Below are positions 36,704 through 44,669 of a DNA stretch of 64,000 bases, piece by piece. This stretch comes from Streptomyces sp. NBC_00443. Its GTDB lineage: Bacteria > Actinomycetota > Actinomycetes > Streptomycetales > Streptomycetaceae. The position numbers and the translations under genes are program-made. The stretch's first letter is position 1; every line of letters begins with the position of its first letter. The stretch spans positions 2,108,001-2,172,000 of the forward strand of contig NZ_CP107917.1 of the NCBI RefSeq assembly GCF_036014175.1, read 5' to 3'. A model generated the notes under the pieces. It saw nothing but the letters and a program-made list of their open reading frames with translations. It was not told where the DNA came from and searched no databases.

Positions 36704-37824
36704 TCACCGCACGTGCACCCACCCGTGCAGCCCCTCCAGATGCCGCGGCAGCCGACTGCCCTGCCAGCCCAGCACCAATCGCTCCCGGGCACGGGTGATC
36801 ATGACGTAGTACGCCATGCGCAGGGTCGCCGCCGTTGGGTCGGTGGCGGAGTCTGACTCCGCGTCGGCGATGACGACGGTGTCGAAGTCGAGGCCCTTGG
36901 CGCTGGCGCGGTGGACGAGCACGACGCCGGGTCGGGCGAGGTCGAGGTCGCGATAGCGGCCGGACGAGGCCTCCGAGCTGTAGAGCTGGGGTTCGTGGGC
37001 GAGGCCGGCGCGTTCCAGGCGGCGCATCAGGTCGGCAGCCGTACGCAGGGAGTTGACGATGACGCCGATGCGGTCCCGCGGGTGCCGGGCCGCCAGGGCG
37101 GCGATGTCGTCGGCGAGGTCCTTGGTGCCGGAGTAGTGGCGGATCGCGGGCAGCGTCCCGCTCCGGACGGGGATTTCAGGGCGGGCCCCGCCCGTGCGGA
37201 AGTGCTCCGCGAGGGAGGCGATCTCGCGGCTGTTGCGGTGGTTCCCGGCGATCTCGACCCGCCCCGTGAAGCGGCCGAGAGCGTCGGTGATCTCGGTGAG
37301 GGTGGAGTTCGTTTCCGTGAGGCGCTGGCACTCGTCGGCGAAGACCGTCACGGAAGCCGCGGCGAGGCGTGCCATCCGGTAGAAGCCCGGCGACAGGTCC
37401 TGGCCCTCGTCGACGACGAGGTGAGGGTGGCCGCCTCGTTCTCGCCGAGGGCGGCGGCAGCCTGTTGGGTGAGGGCCGCCCAGTCGAACCAGCCGTCCTG
37501 GGTGCGCGGTGCGCCGTATCCGAAGTGGCGCAGGATCCAGCCGTGAACGGTGGCGGCCTCGACTGGAGTGCCCGGGACCGTGAGGCCCTGGAGCGTGCCG
37601 TCCAGGAGTTGGCGCAGGAGGTTGGAGCGCGACAGCAGCAGGGTGGGGCGGCCGGTGAGGGCGAGGTGGACGGCGCGGTGTGCGGCGAGCAGGCTCTTGC
37701 CGCTGCCGGGCGGGCCGCTGACGACGTGGTTGCCGGTCAGTGGCAGGGCGTCCAGGCAGTCGCGCTGGGCCGGGGTGAGGTCGGGGTTGAGCACGGGCGT
37801 GTTCGCGGTGGTCATGGGTGTCAT
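36704..37824 (-). pseudogene. UvrD-like helicase disrupted by a one-base deletion
   Basis: The start (ATG 37824, overlapping the drmB stop as ATGA) gives LTPAQRDCLDALPLTGNHVV, Walker A SGPPGSGKSLLAAHRA and LLLSRSNLLRQLLDGTLQGL. Near 37424-37431 the frame is lost. The next frame continues with motif II LVVDEGQDLSPGFYRM and motifs RVEIAGNHRNSREIASL, VVLVHRASAKGLDFDTVVIA and YYVMITRARERLVLGW. One extra C in the CCC run would restore a protein of about 373 residues. UvrD/REP-type helicases unwind DNA from 3' ends. The loss may be genuine or a sequencing error. A second, much shorter copy lies at 29.5 kb. Confidence 0.8.
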
Positions 37825-39704
37825 CCCTGGGCGATGGCGGCGGCGGACTCGCGGCTCGCGGTGAGGACGTCGGTGAAGTAGCCGGGCACGCGGGCGGAGC
37901 CGACGACCAGGGCACGGTCGAGCAGGGTGTTGCCGGTCTGGCAGCTCGTCTCGGGCAGCAGGGTGCAGGCGTGGCAGGCGGCCCGGTTGAGGTTGCCGAA
38001 GCCCTGGCCGGTGTGCTCGGCGCACAGCGGATCGGCGGAGCACCAGGCGGCCGCCTCCAGCATCCGGATGAGCGTCTCGGCGAAGTGCGGTGCCTCACCC
38101 TGCCGGACCAGGCCACCGAGAGTGCCCTCCGCGTCGCCGGCGGCCGTGTAGATCAGCAGTCCGTGCTGGCCGTACTCGGGGCGGCCGTAGACGCGCTCGC
38201 GCAGGCTGGCGGTGGTGTAGCCGGAGTCGAAGGAGAGCTGGCGGATGAGGAGGTGGGCGACGGTGTGCAGGAGCAGGAAGCGGGGCGAGAGTTCGCTGCC
38301 GGTCGTCTCGGCGAGCTGTTCGTCGCGGAACGACGCGTCGAGGTCCGTACGGACACCGCGGACGTGGGCCCGTACGCGGGGGTCGTTCTCCCAGGCGGTG
38401 AGGCGCTGTTCGTCGAGGGTGAGGACGATGCCCTCGCCGTAGACCTCGGTCGCGGGCAGCCAGCGCAGACGGCCGCTGGTGTCGGCGGGTACGAGGGTGC
38501 CGCCCGGGGAGTGGCGGCGGAAGCCGGTCAGGGCACGGACCTCGCGGAGGCGGTCGGCCAGGACGATGCCGCCTATGTGCGCATCAAGCGTGGCCCAGGG
38601 TTCCTCCTTCTCTCCGTCGAGTCCGAGTCCGCCGCGGCGGATCGCGAACTCCGTTGTGGGTTCCGGGAGTTGCACGGCGTCGAAGGCGTACCACTCGTCG
38701 CGGCTCAGGTCGATCTTTCCGGACTTGCCGGAGTCCTGCCGGTCGAGGGGCGGCGGCGAGGGGGCACCTGTGGCCTCCGCGACGAGCTGGTCGATGAGGC
38801 TGTCCGGGGCGTCAGTGTCCTCTTTGATCATGCCGCGGAAGGTGTCGGCCCTGGGCGTGCCGAGCGCGTCGATCAGGTTCGTCCAGTAGCCGTGGTCCAG
38901 GACGGTCTCCGCCATGTTCCGCTCCGCACGCGGTGCTTCGGCGGTCTGGGGGATGTCGAGGGCCGAGTAGACGACCGGGTAGTAGACGTTTCCGGCGGTG
39001 CGCTGCACGTTGTGCACCTGCTGGCCGCAGGAAGCCCTCGCATCCCAGTGCTGCCAGGGGTTGCGGCCCGAGCAGTGTCCGCCCTGGGGGCCGAGGACGT
39101 CGAGCAGGTCGCGTTCGGCGTCGCAGGTCTTGCCGCCCTCCCTGATCGCTTCGCAGCGCACCGAGAGCGCTTCGAGACCGGAGGCGCGGTCGGCGACGCG
39201 GAAGCTGAGCCGGCGTGCCTTCCAGGCGCGCTTCGACTCGGAGCAGGAATCGCGCAGTTCGGGCGCGAGCTTGGAGTGGGCCCAGTACCACCAGTCGACG
39301 TCATCGAGGTGTCCGTCCGGGCAGATGCGGACGAACCGCATCGGCGTGAGGCGGGGTGCTGCGGCGCAGGACGTGCACACGGGCGGCTCGCCCGGCTTCT
39401 CATGCTCGCGCAGAAAGCGGACCATGGCCCGGCAGGAGCCGCAGAACAGCCAGCCGGGGAAGCGCACATAGGGGACGCCGGGGCGATCGGCCTTGTCGTA
39501 GCGGTCGTTGAGGGTGTGGGGCGCGGCGAAGAAGCCCTTGACGCCGAGTCGGGTGGCGAGCCGGTCGGAGGGGACGGGGGTCTTGAGGTCCGGCCACCTC
39601 TCGATACCGGCGGCGACGAACGACTCGCCCTGGACGTCGAGTACCGCACCCACGCCGAACGGCAGCACGGTCTGCGCCTGGCGGACCCGGAGTTTGCGCT
39701 TCAC
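37821..39704 (-). CDS. drmB: DrmB-like DUF1998 protein (DISARM)
   Basis: A 627-residue protein with DUF1998 features. The N-terminus is VRQAQTVLPFGVGAVLDVQG, the usual start of DrmB. Cysteines at CGSCRAM and CTSCAAA probably bind zinc. Later motifs are VRICPDGHLDDVDWWYWAH, FLLLHTVAHLLIRQLSFDSG and LIYTAAGDAEGTLGGLV, with a C-terminal Cys cluster (CSADPLC-ehtgqg; ACHACTLLPETSC). DrmB forms a complex with the helicase DrmA that recognises incoming DNA. The GTG start overlaps the drmA stop by four bases, so the pair is coupled. It ends in overlap with the UvrD-like helicase gene. Confidence 0.85.
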   Translation of the reverse strand: MKRKLRVRQAQTVLPFGVGAVLDVQGESFVAAGIERWPDLKTPVPSDRLATRLGVKGFFAAPHTLNDRYDKADRPGVPYVRFPGWLFCGSCRAMVRFLREHEKPGEPPVCTSCAAAPRLTPMRFVRICPDGHLDDVDWWYWAHSKLAPELRDSCSESKRAWKARRLSFRVADRASGLEALSVRCEAIREGGKTCDAERDLLDVLGPQGGHCSGRNPWQHWDARASCGQQVHNVQRTAGNVYYPVVYSALDIPQTAEAPRAERNMAETVLDHGYWTNLIDALGTPRADTFRGMIKEDTDAPDSLIDQLVAEATGAPSPPPLDRQDSGKSGKIDLSRDEWYAFDAVQLPEPTTEFAIRRGGLGLDGEKEEPWATLDAHIGGIVLADRLREVRALTGFRRHSPGGTLVPADTSGRLRWLPATEVYGEGIVLTLDEQRLTAWENDPRVRAHVRGVRTDLDASFRDEQLAETTGSELSPRFLLLHTVAHLLIRQLSFDSGYTTASLRERVYGRPEYGQHGLLIYTAAGDAEGTLGGLVRQGEAPHFAETLIRMLEAAAWCSADPLCAEHTGQGFGNLNRAACHACTLLPETSCQTGNTLLDRALVVGSARVPGYFTDVLTASRESAAAIAQG

Positions 39705-42700
39705 CTTCCTGCTCCCGTCACGGTGATCTGGCACTCGCGGTCCACGCTGCGCATCGAGTTGAGGGTCTCCCACAGGCCGTAACGCTGCTCGAAGACCTTG
39801 AGCAGGTTGTGCTGGCCCTTGCCCTGACTGCGGTAGTAGAGCTCCTTGCCCTCGACGGCGGCGGCGCCGGCCTGCCGGTACCAGTCGTCCAGGAGGTAGC
39901 CGAGTTCCGCTCGTACGTCGGCGCGTACGGCGTCGGCGTCGGCTCCCGTGGCGCCGTGCTCGGCGGTCGCGGCGCGCTCGGCGAGGGCGTCGGCGATCCG
40001 CCCTGCCTCTTCCTTGTGGTCGGTGATCCGCCCGGCCCGGTTCTCGGCGGCCAGGCCGAGCCGGTGGCGGACCAGGATGACGAGCGCGGCGTGCAGGGCG
40101 CGGCGGCGCGCGGGCAGGGACCAGGGGGTGACGCTGGCGGGTTCGACGTAGCGGTAGAGCGCCCGGTGGTAGTCCATGAAGGTCTCGTAGTGGGACCGGT
40201 CGCGCGGGCGCGTGGCGTTGAAGTAGGTGACAACGAGGCCGGGCACCTGGTGGCGGCCGACACGGCTGGTGGCCTGGATGTACTCGGCGGTGGTCTTGGG
40301 CTGGCCCTGCATGAGCATGTACGCGAGCCGCTTCACGTCGACGCCGACGGAGAGCATGTTGGTGCACGGCAGGAACGACACCGACCGGGGGTCCGTCCCG
40401 GGCTTTTCGAGGCGGTCGAGGAGGATGGGCTGCTCGGCACGCGGCAGGTTGCTCGTCAGCTCCTGTACGTCGCCCTCGCCGAGCGGACGTACGCCGACGC
40501 CCTCGTCAAGTCCCCGGAGCTGGGCGGGGATGTCATCGCCGGCCGCCGTGACGGTACGGCCGAGTTCCCGCAGGCTGTGGTGGTAGGCGACGAGGGTCCA
40601 GTAGTCGTCGCGGTGTTCCTCGGGGAGCTGGTGGACGCCCTGGAGCATGGCCGCCGTCGTGGCGACGGCGCCGCGGCCCGCGGTGTGGCCCTGCGCCATG
40701 ACGCCGAGGTAGAGGCGGCCGGGGCTGCCGGTGTCGGGGACGGCGAAGAAGCTGTCGCGGGCGTCGAGCCCGGACGGCGGGAAGAGCTGGACATCCTGGT
40801 GGTGCAGGGCACGGACCTGTTCGGCGGAGCGCCGGATGGTGGCCGTAGCGGCGACGATCTTGGGCGGGCGACCATCCGGGCCGGTGCACAGCTCCAGGAT
40901 GGCCGCCTCGTAGAGGCCGACCGTGGTGCCGAGCGGTCCGGTGAGCAGGTGCAGCTCGTCCTGGATGATCAGGGACGGGGGCCGGTGGCCGGTGCCCGCA
41001 CCGAAGAGGCTGCCGGAGTCGGGCTCCCAGGCGAGCCGGGCGAACTTGTCGACGGTGCCCAGGACGAAGGTGGGCGGATCCTCGTAGAGGTGCTGGTCGA
41101 CGACGGCGACGGGCAGCACGTCGTGGAAGGCGCACTCGTCACGGGTGCAGTGGAAGGCGAACTCGTCCGCCTCGGCGCGGACTCCGTAGTCGGAGCGGAC
41201 GCTTGACCAGGTGGGCGGCAGGATGCGGGTGCCGCACCACGGGCAGCGGTCGAGAATGAAGACGTCCTCGGGGTGGCTGGCCGCGCGCTGCTCGTCGAAG
41301 GCGACTTTGGCCGCGTCGAACTTGTTCGGGGTGGTGGTGTCGCCGACCCACAGGCCGATGGTGATGTCTTCTCCGCCGAGGCCGAGTTCGGGTTCGGTGC
41401 GGCGAAGGTGCTCCAGGGCGCAGATCGTGGTCGCGGCGCGCTGGAACTGCTGGGTGGTGAGCAGACTGAGGGTGTAGCGGCTGAGCACGGTGGTCCCGCC
41501 GCCTTCGCCGCGGATCCGGCGCAGGGCGATGGTGAAGGCGGCCAGGAGCAGATACGCCTCGGTCTTGCCACCACCGGTGGGGAACCAGATCAGGTCGGTG
41601 GTCTCGCGGTCGCGGTGTCCGGGGTCGGCGACGCCGTCGAGGGCGAGGAGGAAGAAGGCGAGCTGGAAAGGGCGCCAGGTGGCCTTTGGGTCGACGGGCG
41701 GATCCAGGGCCATGGGGTCCGCGCGGTGGCGCCGCTGACCGGCCTGGTCGGGGGCGGAGTGCCGCATCTGCAGCAACATGGCGCGCTGGGCGATACGGAA
41801 GGCGTCGAGGAGTTCGGGACGGTCGGGGTCGCACAGGGTACGCACGCCGGCCTCGATGCGGGTGACTGCCTGGCGGACGCGGTCGAGGATCCGCTCCGCG
41901 GCTTCGCGGCCCCAGGGCGGCACCTCGACGGATCGCTGGCCCACGTACCAGGCGTGGTACGAGGCGGCGAACTCGGCGAGTTCCTCGCGGAGTTGGTCCC
42001 TGCCGACGGCAGGGTCGGCCAGGTGGGAGATCGTGAGCGCGGGGGCGTCGAGCGGGCCGCCGGCCCGGACGGCGGGCACCTCGGCGCGTGGCAGGGCTTC
42101 GCAGGTGAGGAGTTCGACACCGCCGTCCTCACCGCGGTCCTCGCGGACGGCGCAGCCGTGGCCGACGGCATGGGTGACGACGTGCCGGTACTGAAGGCGC
42201 AGTTCGCGTTCCTCGGGATCGCGACTGGCGAGCCGGACGCTGGGATAGGGCAGCACCGCGCCATCGGCGGGGCGGACGCTGAGCCGGCACTGGAACAGCA
42301 TGTCGTCCCAGTCCGGCGCCTTGTCGTCGGCACCGTCGTGGCGTTTTTCGTTGACCAGGGCCACGGTGATGAGGGTGCCCGCGCCGTAGGCGCGGCGAGT
42401 CAGCTGAATCCTCGCGCGGCCGTCGAGGACGGCCACCTCCTCCCGGTCAGGGCCGATCGTGTGTGTCTCGGGTGTAAGGGGGACGCGCTTCCAGCGCCGG
42501 CCGCGCCCGGGTTCGTTCCGCTGTGTCTCGTAGCGGGCGGCGGCACAGCTCACCTCGACGTCAACGGCGTCGGTGTAGAAGCTGATACCGAGAGACGCGG
42601 GCAGCCAGCTGTTGGTCTCGGGCACGGGGTCGGCGGCCGGGTCCACGTCGGGGGCGTCCTGCTCGGCGCCGGGTGCCTCGGGGTCGTCGGCGGCGAGGTC

Positions 42701-42850
42701 GAGCCGGCGCCTGCGATCGGCCTGTTGCGGGTAGAGGGTGCCCATGAGGTACTGCCGGTCCGGCGGTGCGTCGAGCACCTCGTCGTCACCGCCGACGGGG
42801 CCGACGAGCTGGCGGGTGAGGTAGTCGACCAGCTCTTGGCGCGGGTCCAT
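39701..42850 (-). CDS. drmA: DrmA-like helicase (DISARM)
   Basis: A 1,049-residue superfamily 2 helicase. Walker A is atypical, IWFPTGGGKTEAYL; motif II is IIQDELHLLTGPLG; motif III is ATATIRR; motif V is NMLSVGVDVKRLAYMLMQGQ; motif VI is YIQATSRVGRHQVPG. A zinc site (CPWCGTRI and CTRDEC) lies between motifs. This order is that of DrmA, and its direct coupling to the DUF1998 protein supports it. The ATG at 42850 with AAGGA upstream is chosen; it lies 59 bases after the sigma factor gene. In the DISARM DrmAB complex, DrmA binds DNA ends and is activated by unmethylated phage DNA. Confidence 0.88.
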   Translation of the reverse strand: MDPRQELVDYLTRQLVGPVGGDDEVLDAPPDRQYLMGTLYPQQADRRRRLDLAADDPEAPGAEQDAPDVDPAADPVPETNSWLPASLGISFYTDAVDVEVSCAAARYETQRNEPGRGRRWKRVPLTPETHTIGPDREEVAVLDGRARIQLTRRAYGAGTLITVALVNEKRHDGADDKAPDWDDMLFQCRLSVRPADGAVLPYPSVRLASRDPEERELRLQYRHVVTHAVGHGCAVREDRGEDGGVELLTCEALPRAEVPAVRAGGPLDAPALTISHLADPAVGRDQLREELAEFAASYHAWYVGQRSVEVPPWGREAAERILDRVRQAVTRIEAGVRTLCDPDRPELLDAFRIAQRAMLLQMRHSAPDQAGQRRHRADPMALDPPVDPKATWRPFQLAFFLLALDGVADPGHRDRETTDLIWFPTGGGKTEAYLLLAAFTIALRRIRGEGGGTTVLSRYTLSLLTTQQFQRAATTICALEHLRRTEPELGLGGEDITIGLWVGDTTTPNKFDAAKVAFDEQRAASHPEDVFILDRCPWCGTRILPPTWSSVRSDYGVRAEADEFAFHCTRDECAFHDVLPVAVVDQHLYEDPPTFVLGTVDKFARLAWEPDSGSLFGAGTGHRPPSLIIQDELHLLTGPLGTTVGLYEAAILELCTGPDGRPPKIVAATATIRRSAEQVRALHHQDVQLFPPSGLDARDSFFAVPDTGSPGRLYLGVMAQGHTAGRGAVATTAAMLQGVHQLPEEHRDDYWTLVAYHHSLRELGRTVTAAGDDIPAQLRGLDEGVGVRPLGEGDVQELTSNLPRAEQPILLDRLEKPGTDPRSVSFLPCTNMLSVGVDVKRLAYMLMQGQPKTTAEYIQATSRVGRHQVPGLVVTYFNATRPRDRSHYETFMDYHRALYRYVEPASVTPWSLPARRRALHAALVILVRHRLGLAAENRAGRITDHKEEAGRIADALAERAATAEHGATGADADAVRADVRAELGYLLDDWYRQAGAAAVEGKELYYRSQGKGQHNLLKVFEQRYGLWETLNSMRSVDRECQITVTGAGR

Positions 42851-42908
42851 GTGCGGTCCTTCGGATGAGAGTGGAGAGTGGAACGGGGGCGGCGGTGTAT
42901 GCGCGGGT

Positions 42909-44468
42909 TCAGCGGGGCGGCGGCACCAGGCCGTGGCGGGCCGCGTGACCGTAGAACTTCGCCTTGGCCTTCGATTCGATCTGGCGGATGCGCTCACGGG
43001 TGACTCCGAAGACGACGCCGATCTCCTCCAACGTGCCCGGGTCGTCACCGTCGAGTCCGGTGCGCCGGACGAGCACATGCCGCTCACGCTCGGAGAGTGC
43101 CTCCAGGACGACACGCAGCCGCGCCATCAACTCCTTGCGGATCAACACGACGTCAGGGCCGGGCAGTCGGCTCGGCCCGATGATCAGTTCGCCAAGCGCG
43201 GTGTCGTCGCCGATGATCCGGTCCAGGGAGTCGGTGGGCCGGCTGATTCTGCGCACCTCTTCCACTTCGGCGAAGGTCAAGCCGCTGACGTAGGCCACGT
43301 TGTCGATGGTCCTGGGACGGCCTACGCCCAGAAGCTTGCGCTCGGCCACGGCGACTTTGCTCACCTTTTCGTGCATGTGCACGGGTATCCGGATCAGGGT
43401 GCCCTCGTCGGCGACGGCCCGGGTCATGGCCTGCCTGATCCACCAAGTCGCGTAGGTCGATAGCTTGTAGCCCCTGTCGACGTCGAATTTGCGGACCGCG
43501 CGCATCAAGCCGATGGTTCCGTGCTGGACGAGGTCATCGACGTCCAGTCCCCGCCCCTGGTATCCCAGCGCGATCTTCCACACGAGCCGCTGGTTGTGCC
43601 GGACAAGGCACTCGTAGGCACGCCACCGCTCACCGTCACGACGCAACTCCGCGATCTCCTCCGCCGGAACGTCGCGGCTGAGGCCGTCCGTGCCGCCCCG
43701 CAGGAGAACGGCCAGGCCGACCTCCTCGTCCGCCTTGAGCACCACCTTGGCCGGGTTCCGGCGCCACCGATCCTCCTCCAGCACGGCCCGGGCCGCACGG
43801 ACGGCCTCGGCCAGCCTCTCGTCCATGACGGAAGCGGCGGATCGAACGCGCTTCTTGCCGGTCGGCACCTTCGTGGGCACAACGCTGGGCGCCGGACCCG
43901 AGGAAGGAGCCATCGGGCGAATCTGACCGCCCGCCGCTGCCTGGACGGACATACCGAGCGGGCGGGGACGGGTGATCGGGAAGTCGGCGGTGAGCTCGCG
44001 CCCCTCGGCGGGGCTCAGCCCGTGGAGCCGTACGACACCGTCGTGGGCGAGCTTGCTGACGGTGCCGTCGGCGTCGGCGTAGCGGGACAGCATCCGCCGA
44101 GCCTGGGCCAGGCGACGGGCCGCTTCGCTGGGGACGGACGCTGGATCAGGGACGGTTTTCCACCGCGGTCCCGGCGGCGGCACGGGCCCGGCGGCTTGCG
44201 CGTCCGGCACAGCGACGAGTGCCGCTGCGGAGGTCCGACCCGGTTTCCGGCGCGACGGCTTCACGTGAAGACCAACAGCGGCGAGCCCATTGCGCAGCCT
44301 TCGCTGCTGCTCGTCGCTCGTGAGCCCGAGCCGATCCGCCTCCAGGGCGAAGGCCCGATGACTCACGAGGCCCGAACGAGACGCAGATCGTCTCAACCTC
44401 TCAATGACCGACGGCAACTCCGCCTCGATCGTGCGCCGTCTGGCCTCGGCCGTCGGCTCTCCACCCAT
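42909..44468 (-). CDS. Sigma-70 family factor heading the drmAB operon
   Basis: A protein of about 519 residues. The first 250 are a non-conserved, Pro/Ala-rich region with a possible HTH near the start. Region 2 is QRLVWKIALGYQGRGLDVDD, LVQHGTIGLMRAVRKFDVDR and YKLSTYATWWIRQAMTRAVA. Region 3 is IRIPVHMHEKVSKV. Region 4 is GTLEEIGVVFGVTRERIRQI ESKAKAKF. It is a non-ECF, group 2-like factor. ATG 44468 has GGGGGG just upstream. A sigma factor inside a restriction operon is unusual; it may direct transcription of the island or respond to infection. A sigma-like promoter of its own lies at 44535-44565. Confidence 0.85.
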   Translation of the reverse strand: MGGEPTAEARRRTIEAELPSVIERLRRSASRSGLVSHRAFALEADRLGLTSDEQQRRLRNGLAAVGLHVKPSRRKPGRTSAAALVAVPDAQAAGPVPPPGPRWKTVPDPASVPSEAARRLAQARRMLSRYADADGTVSKLAHDGVVRLHGLSPAEGRELTADFPITRPRPLGMSVQAAAGGQIRPMAPSSGPAPSVVPTKVPTGKKRVRSAASVMDERLAEAVRAARAVLEEDRWRRNPAKVVLKADEEVGLAVLLRGGTDGLSRDVPAEEIAELRRDGERWRAYECLVRHNQRLVWKIALGYQGRGLDVDDLVQHGTIGLMRAVRKFDVDRGYKLSTYATWWIRQAMTRAVADEGTLIRIPVHMHEKVSKVAVAERKLLGVGRPRTIDNVAYVSGLTFAEVEEVRRISRPTDSLDRIIGDDTALGELIIGPSRLPGPDVVLIRKELMARLRVVLEALSERERHVLVRRTGLDGDDPGTLEEIGVVFGVTRERIRQIESKAKAKFYGHAARHGLVPPPR

Positions 44469-44534
44469 AGTGCCCCCCACTTGAGCGTTCGAGCACCCGG
44501 ACTTCCGGCGAAGGGTCGGCCGGGCACAACCAGC

Positions 44535-44565
44535 ACTCTAGAACTGGCACGTTTACACCGTCAAC
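44535..44565 (-). promoter_or_regulatory. Operator and promoter for sigma-drmA-drmB operon
   Basis: GTTTACACCGTCAAC (44551-44565) is an island operator copy; on the minus strand it is GTTGAC-GGT-GTAAAC. It contains -35 TTGACG (44564-44559), with -10 TAGAGT 18 bases further (44540-44535), pointing to the sigma gene start at 44468. Confidence 0.7.
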
Positions 44566-44602
44566 ACATTCACCGAATTTGTTTACACACTTAGGAGGGT
44601 CA

Positions 44603-44617
44603 ATTGACGGCGTCAAC
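44603..44617 (+). promoter_or_regulatory. Operator-like palindrome before McrB-like gene
   Basis: ATTGAC-GGC-GTCAAC is a near-perfect inverted repeat 53 bases before the GTG start at 44670. Together with the copy at 44551-44565 it frames the divergent intergenic region. TAGGGT at 44621 may be a -10, but then the palindrome would lie in the spacer. Confidence 0.65.
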
Positions 44618-44669
44618 AGGTAGGGTGAGGTCATTGGCGCAGGCCTCGCGCACTCCCGGAAGGTCACCC

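Noticed and set aside
44604..44669. TTG at 44604 as start of the McrB-like gene
   Set aside because: It lies inside the operator palindrome, and the GTG at 44670 has a good ribosome binding site.
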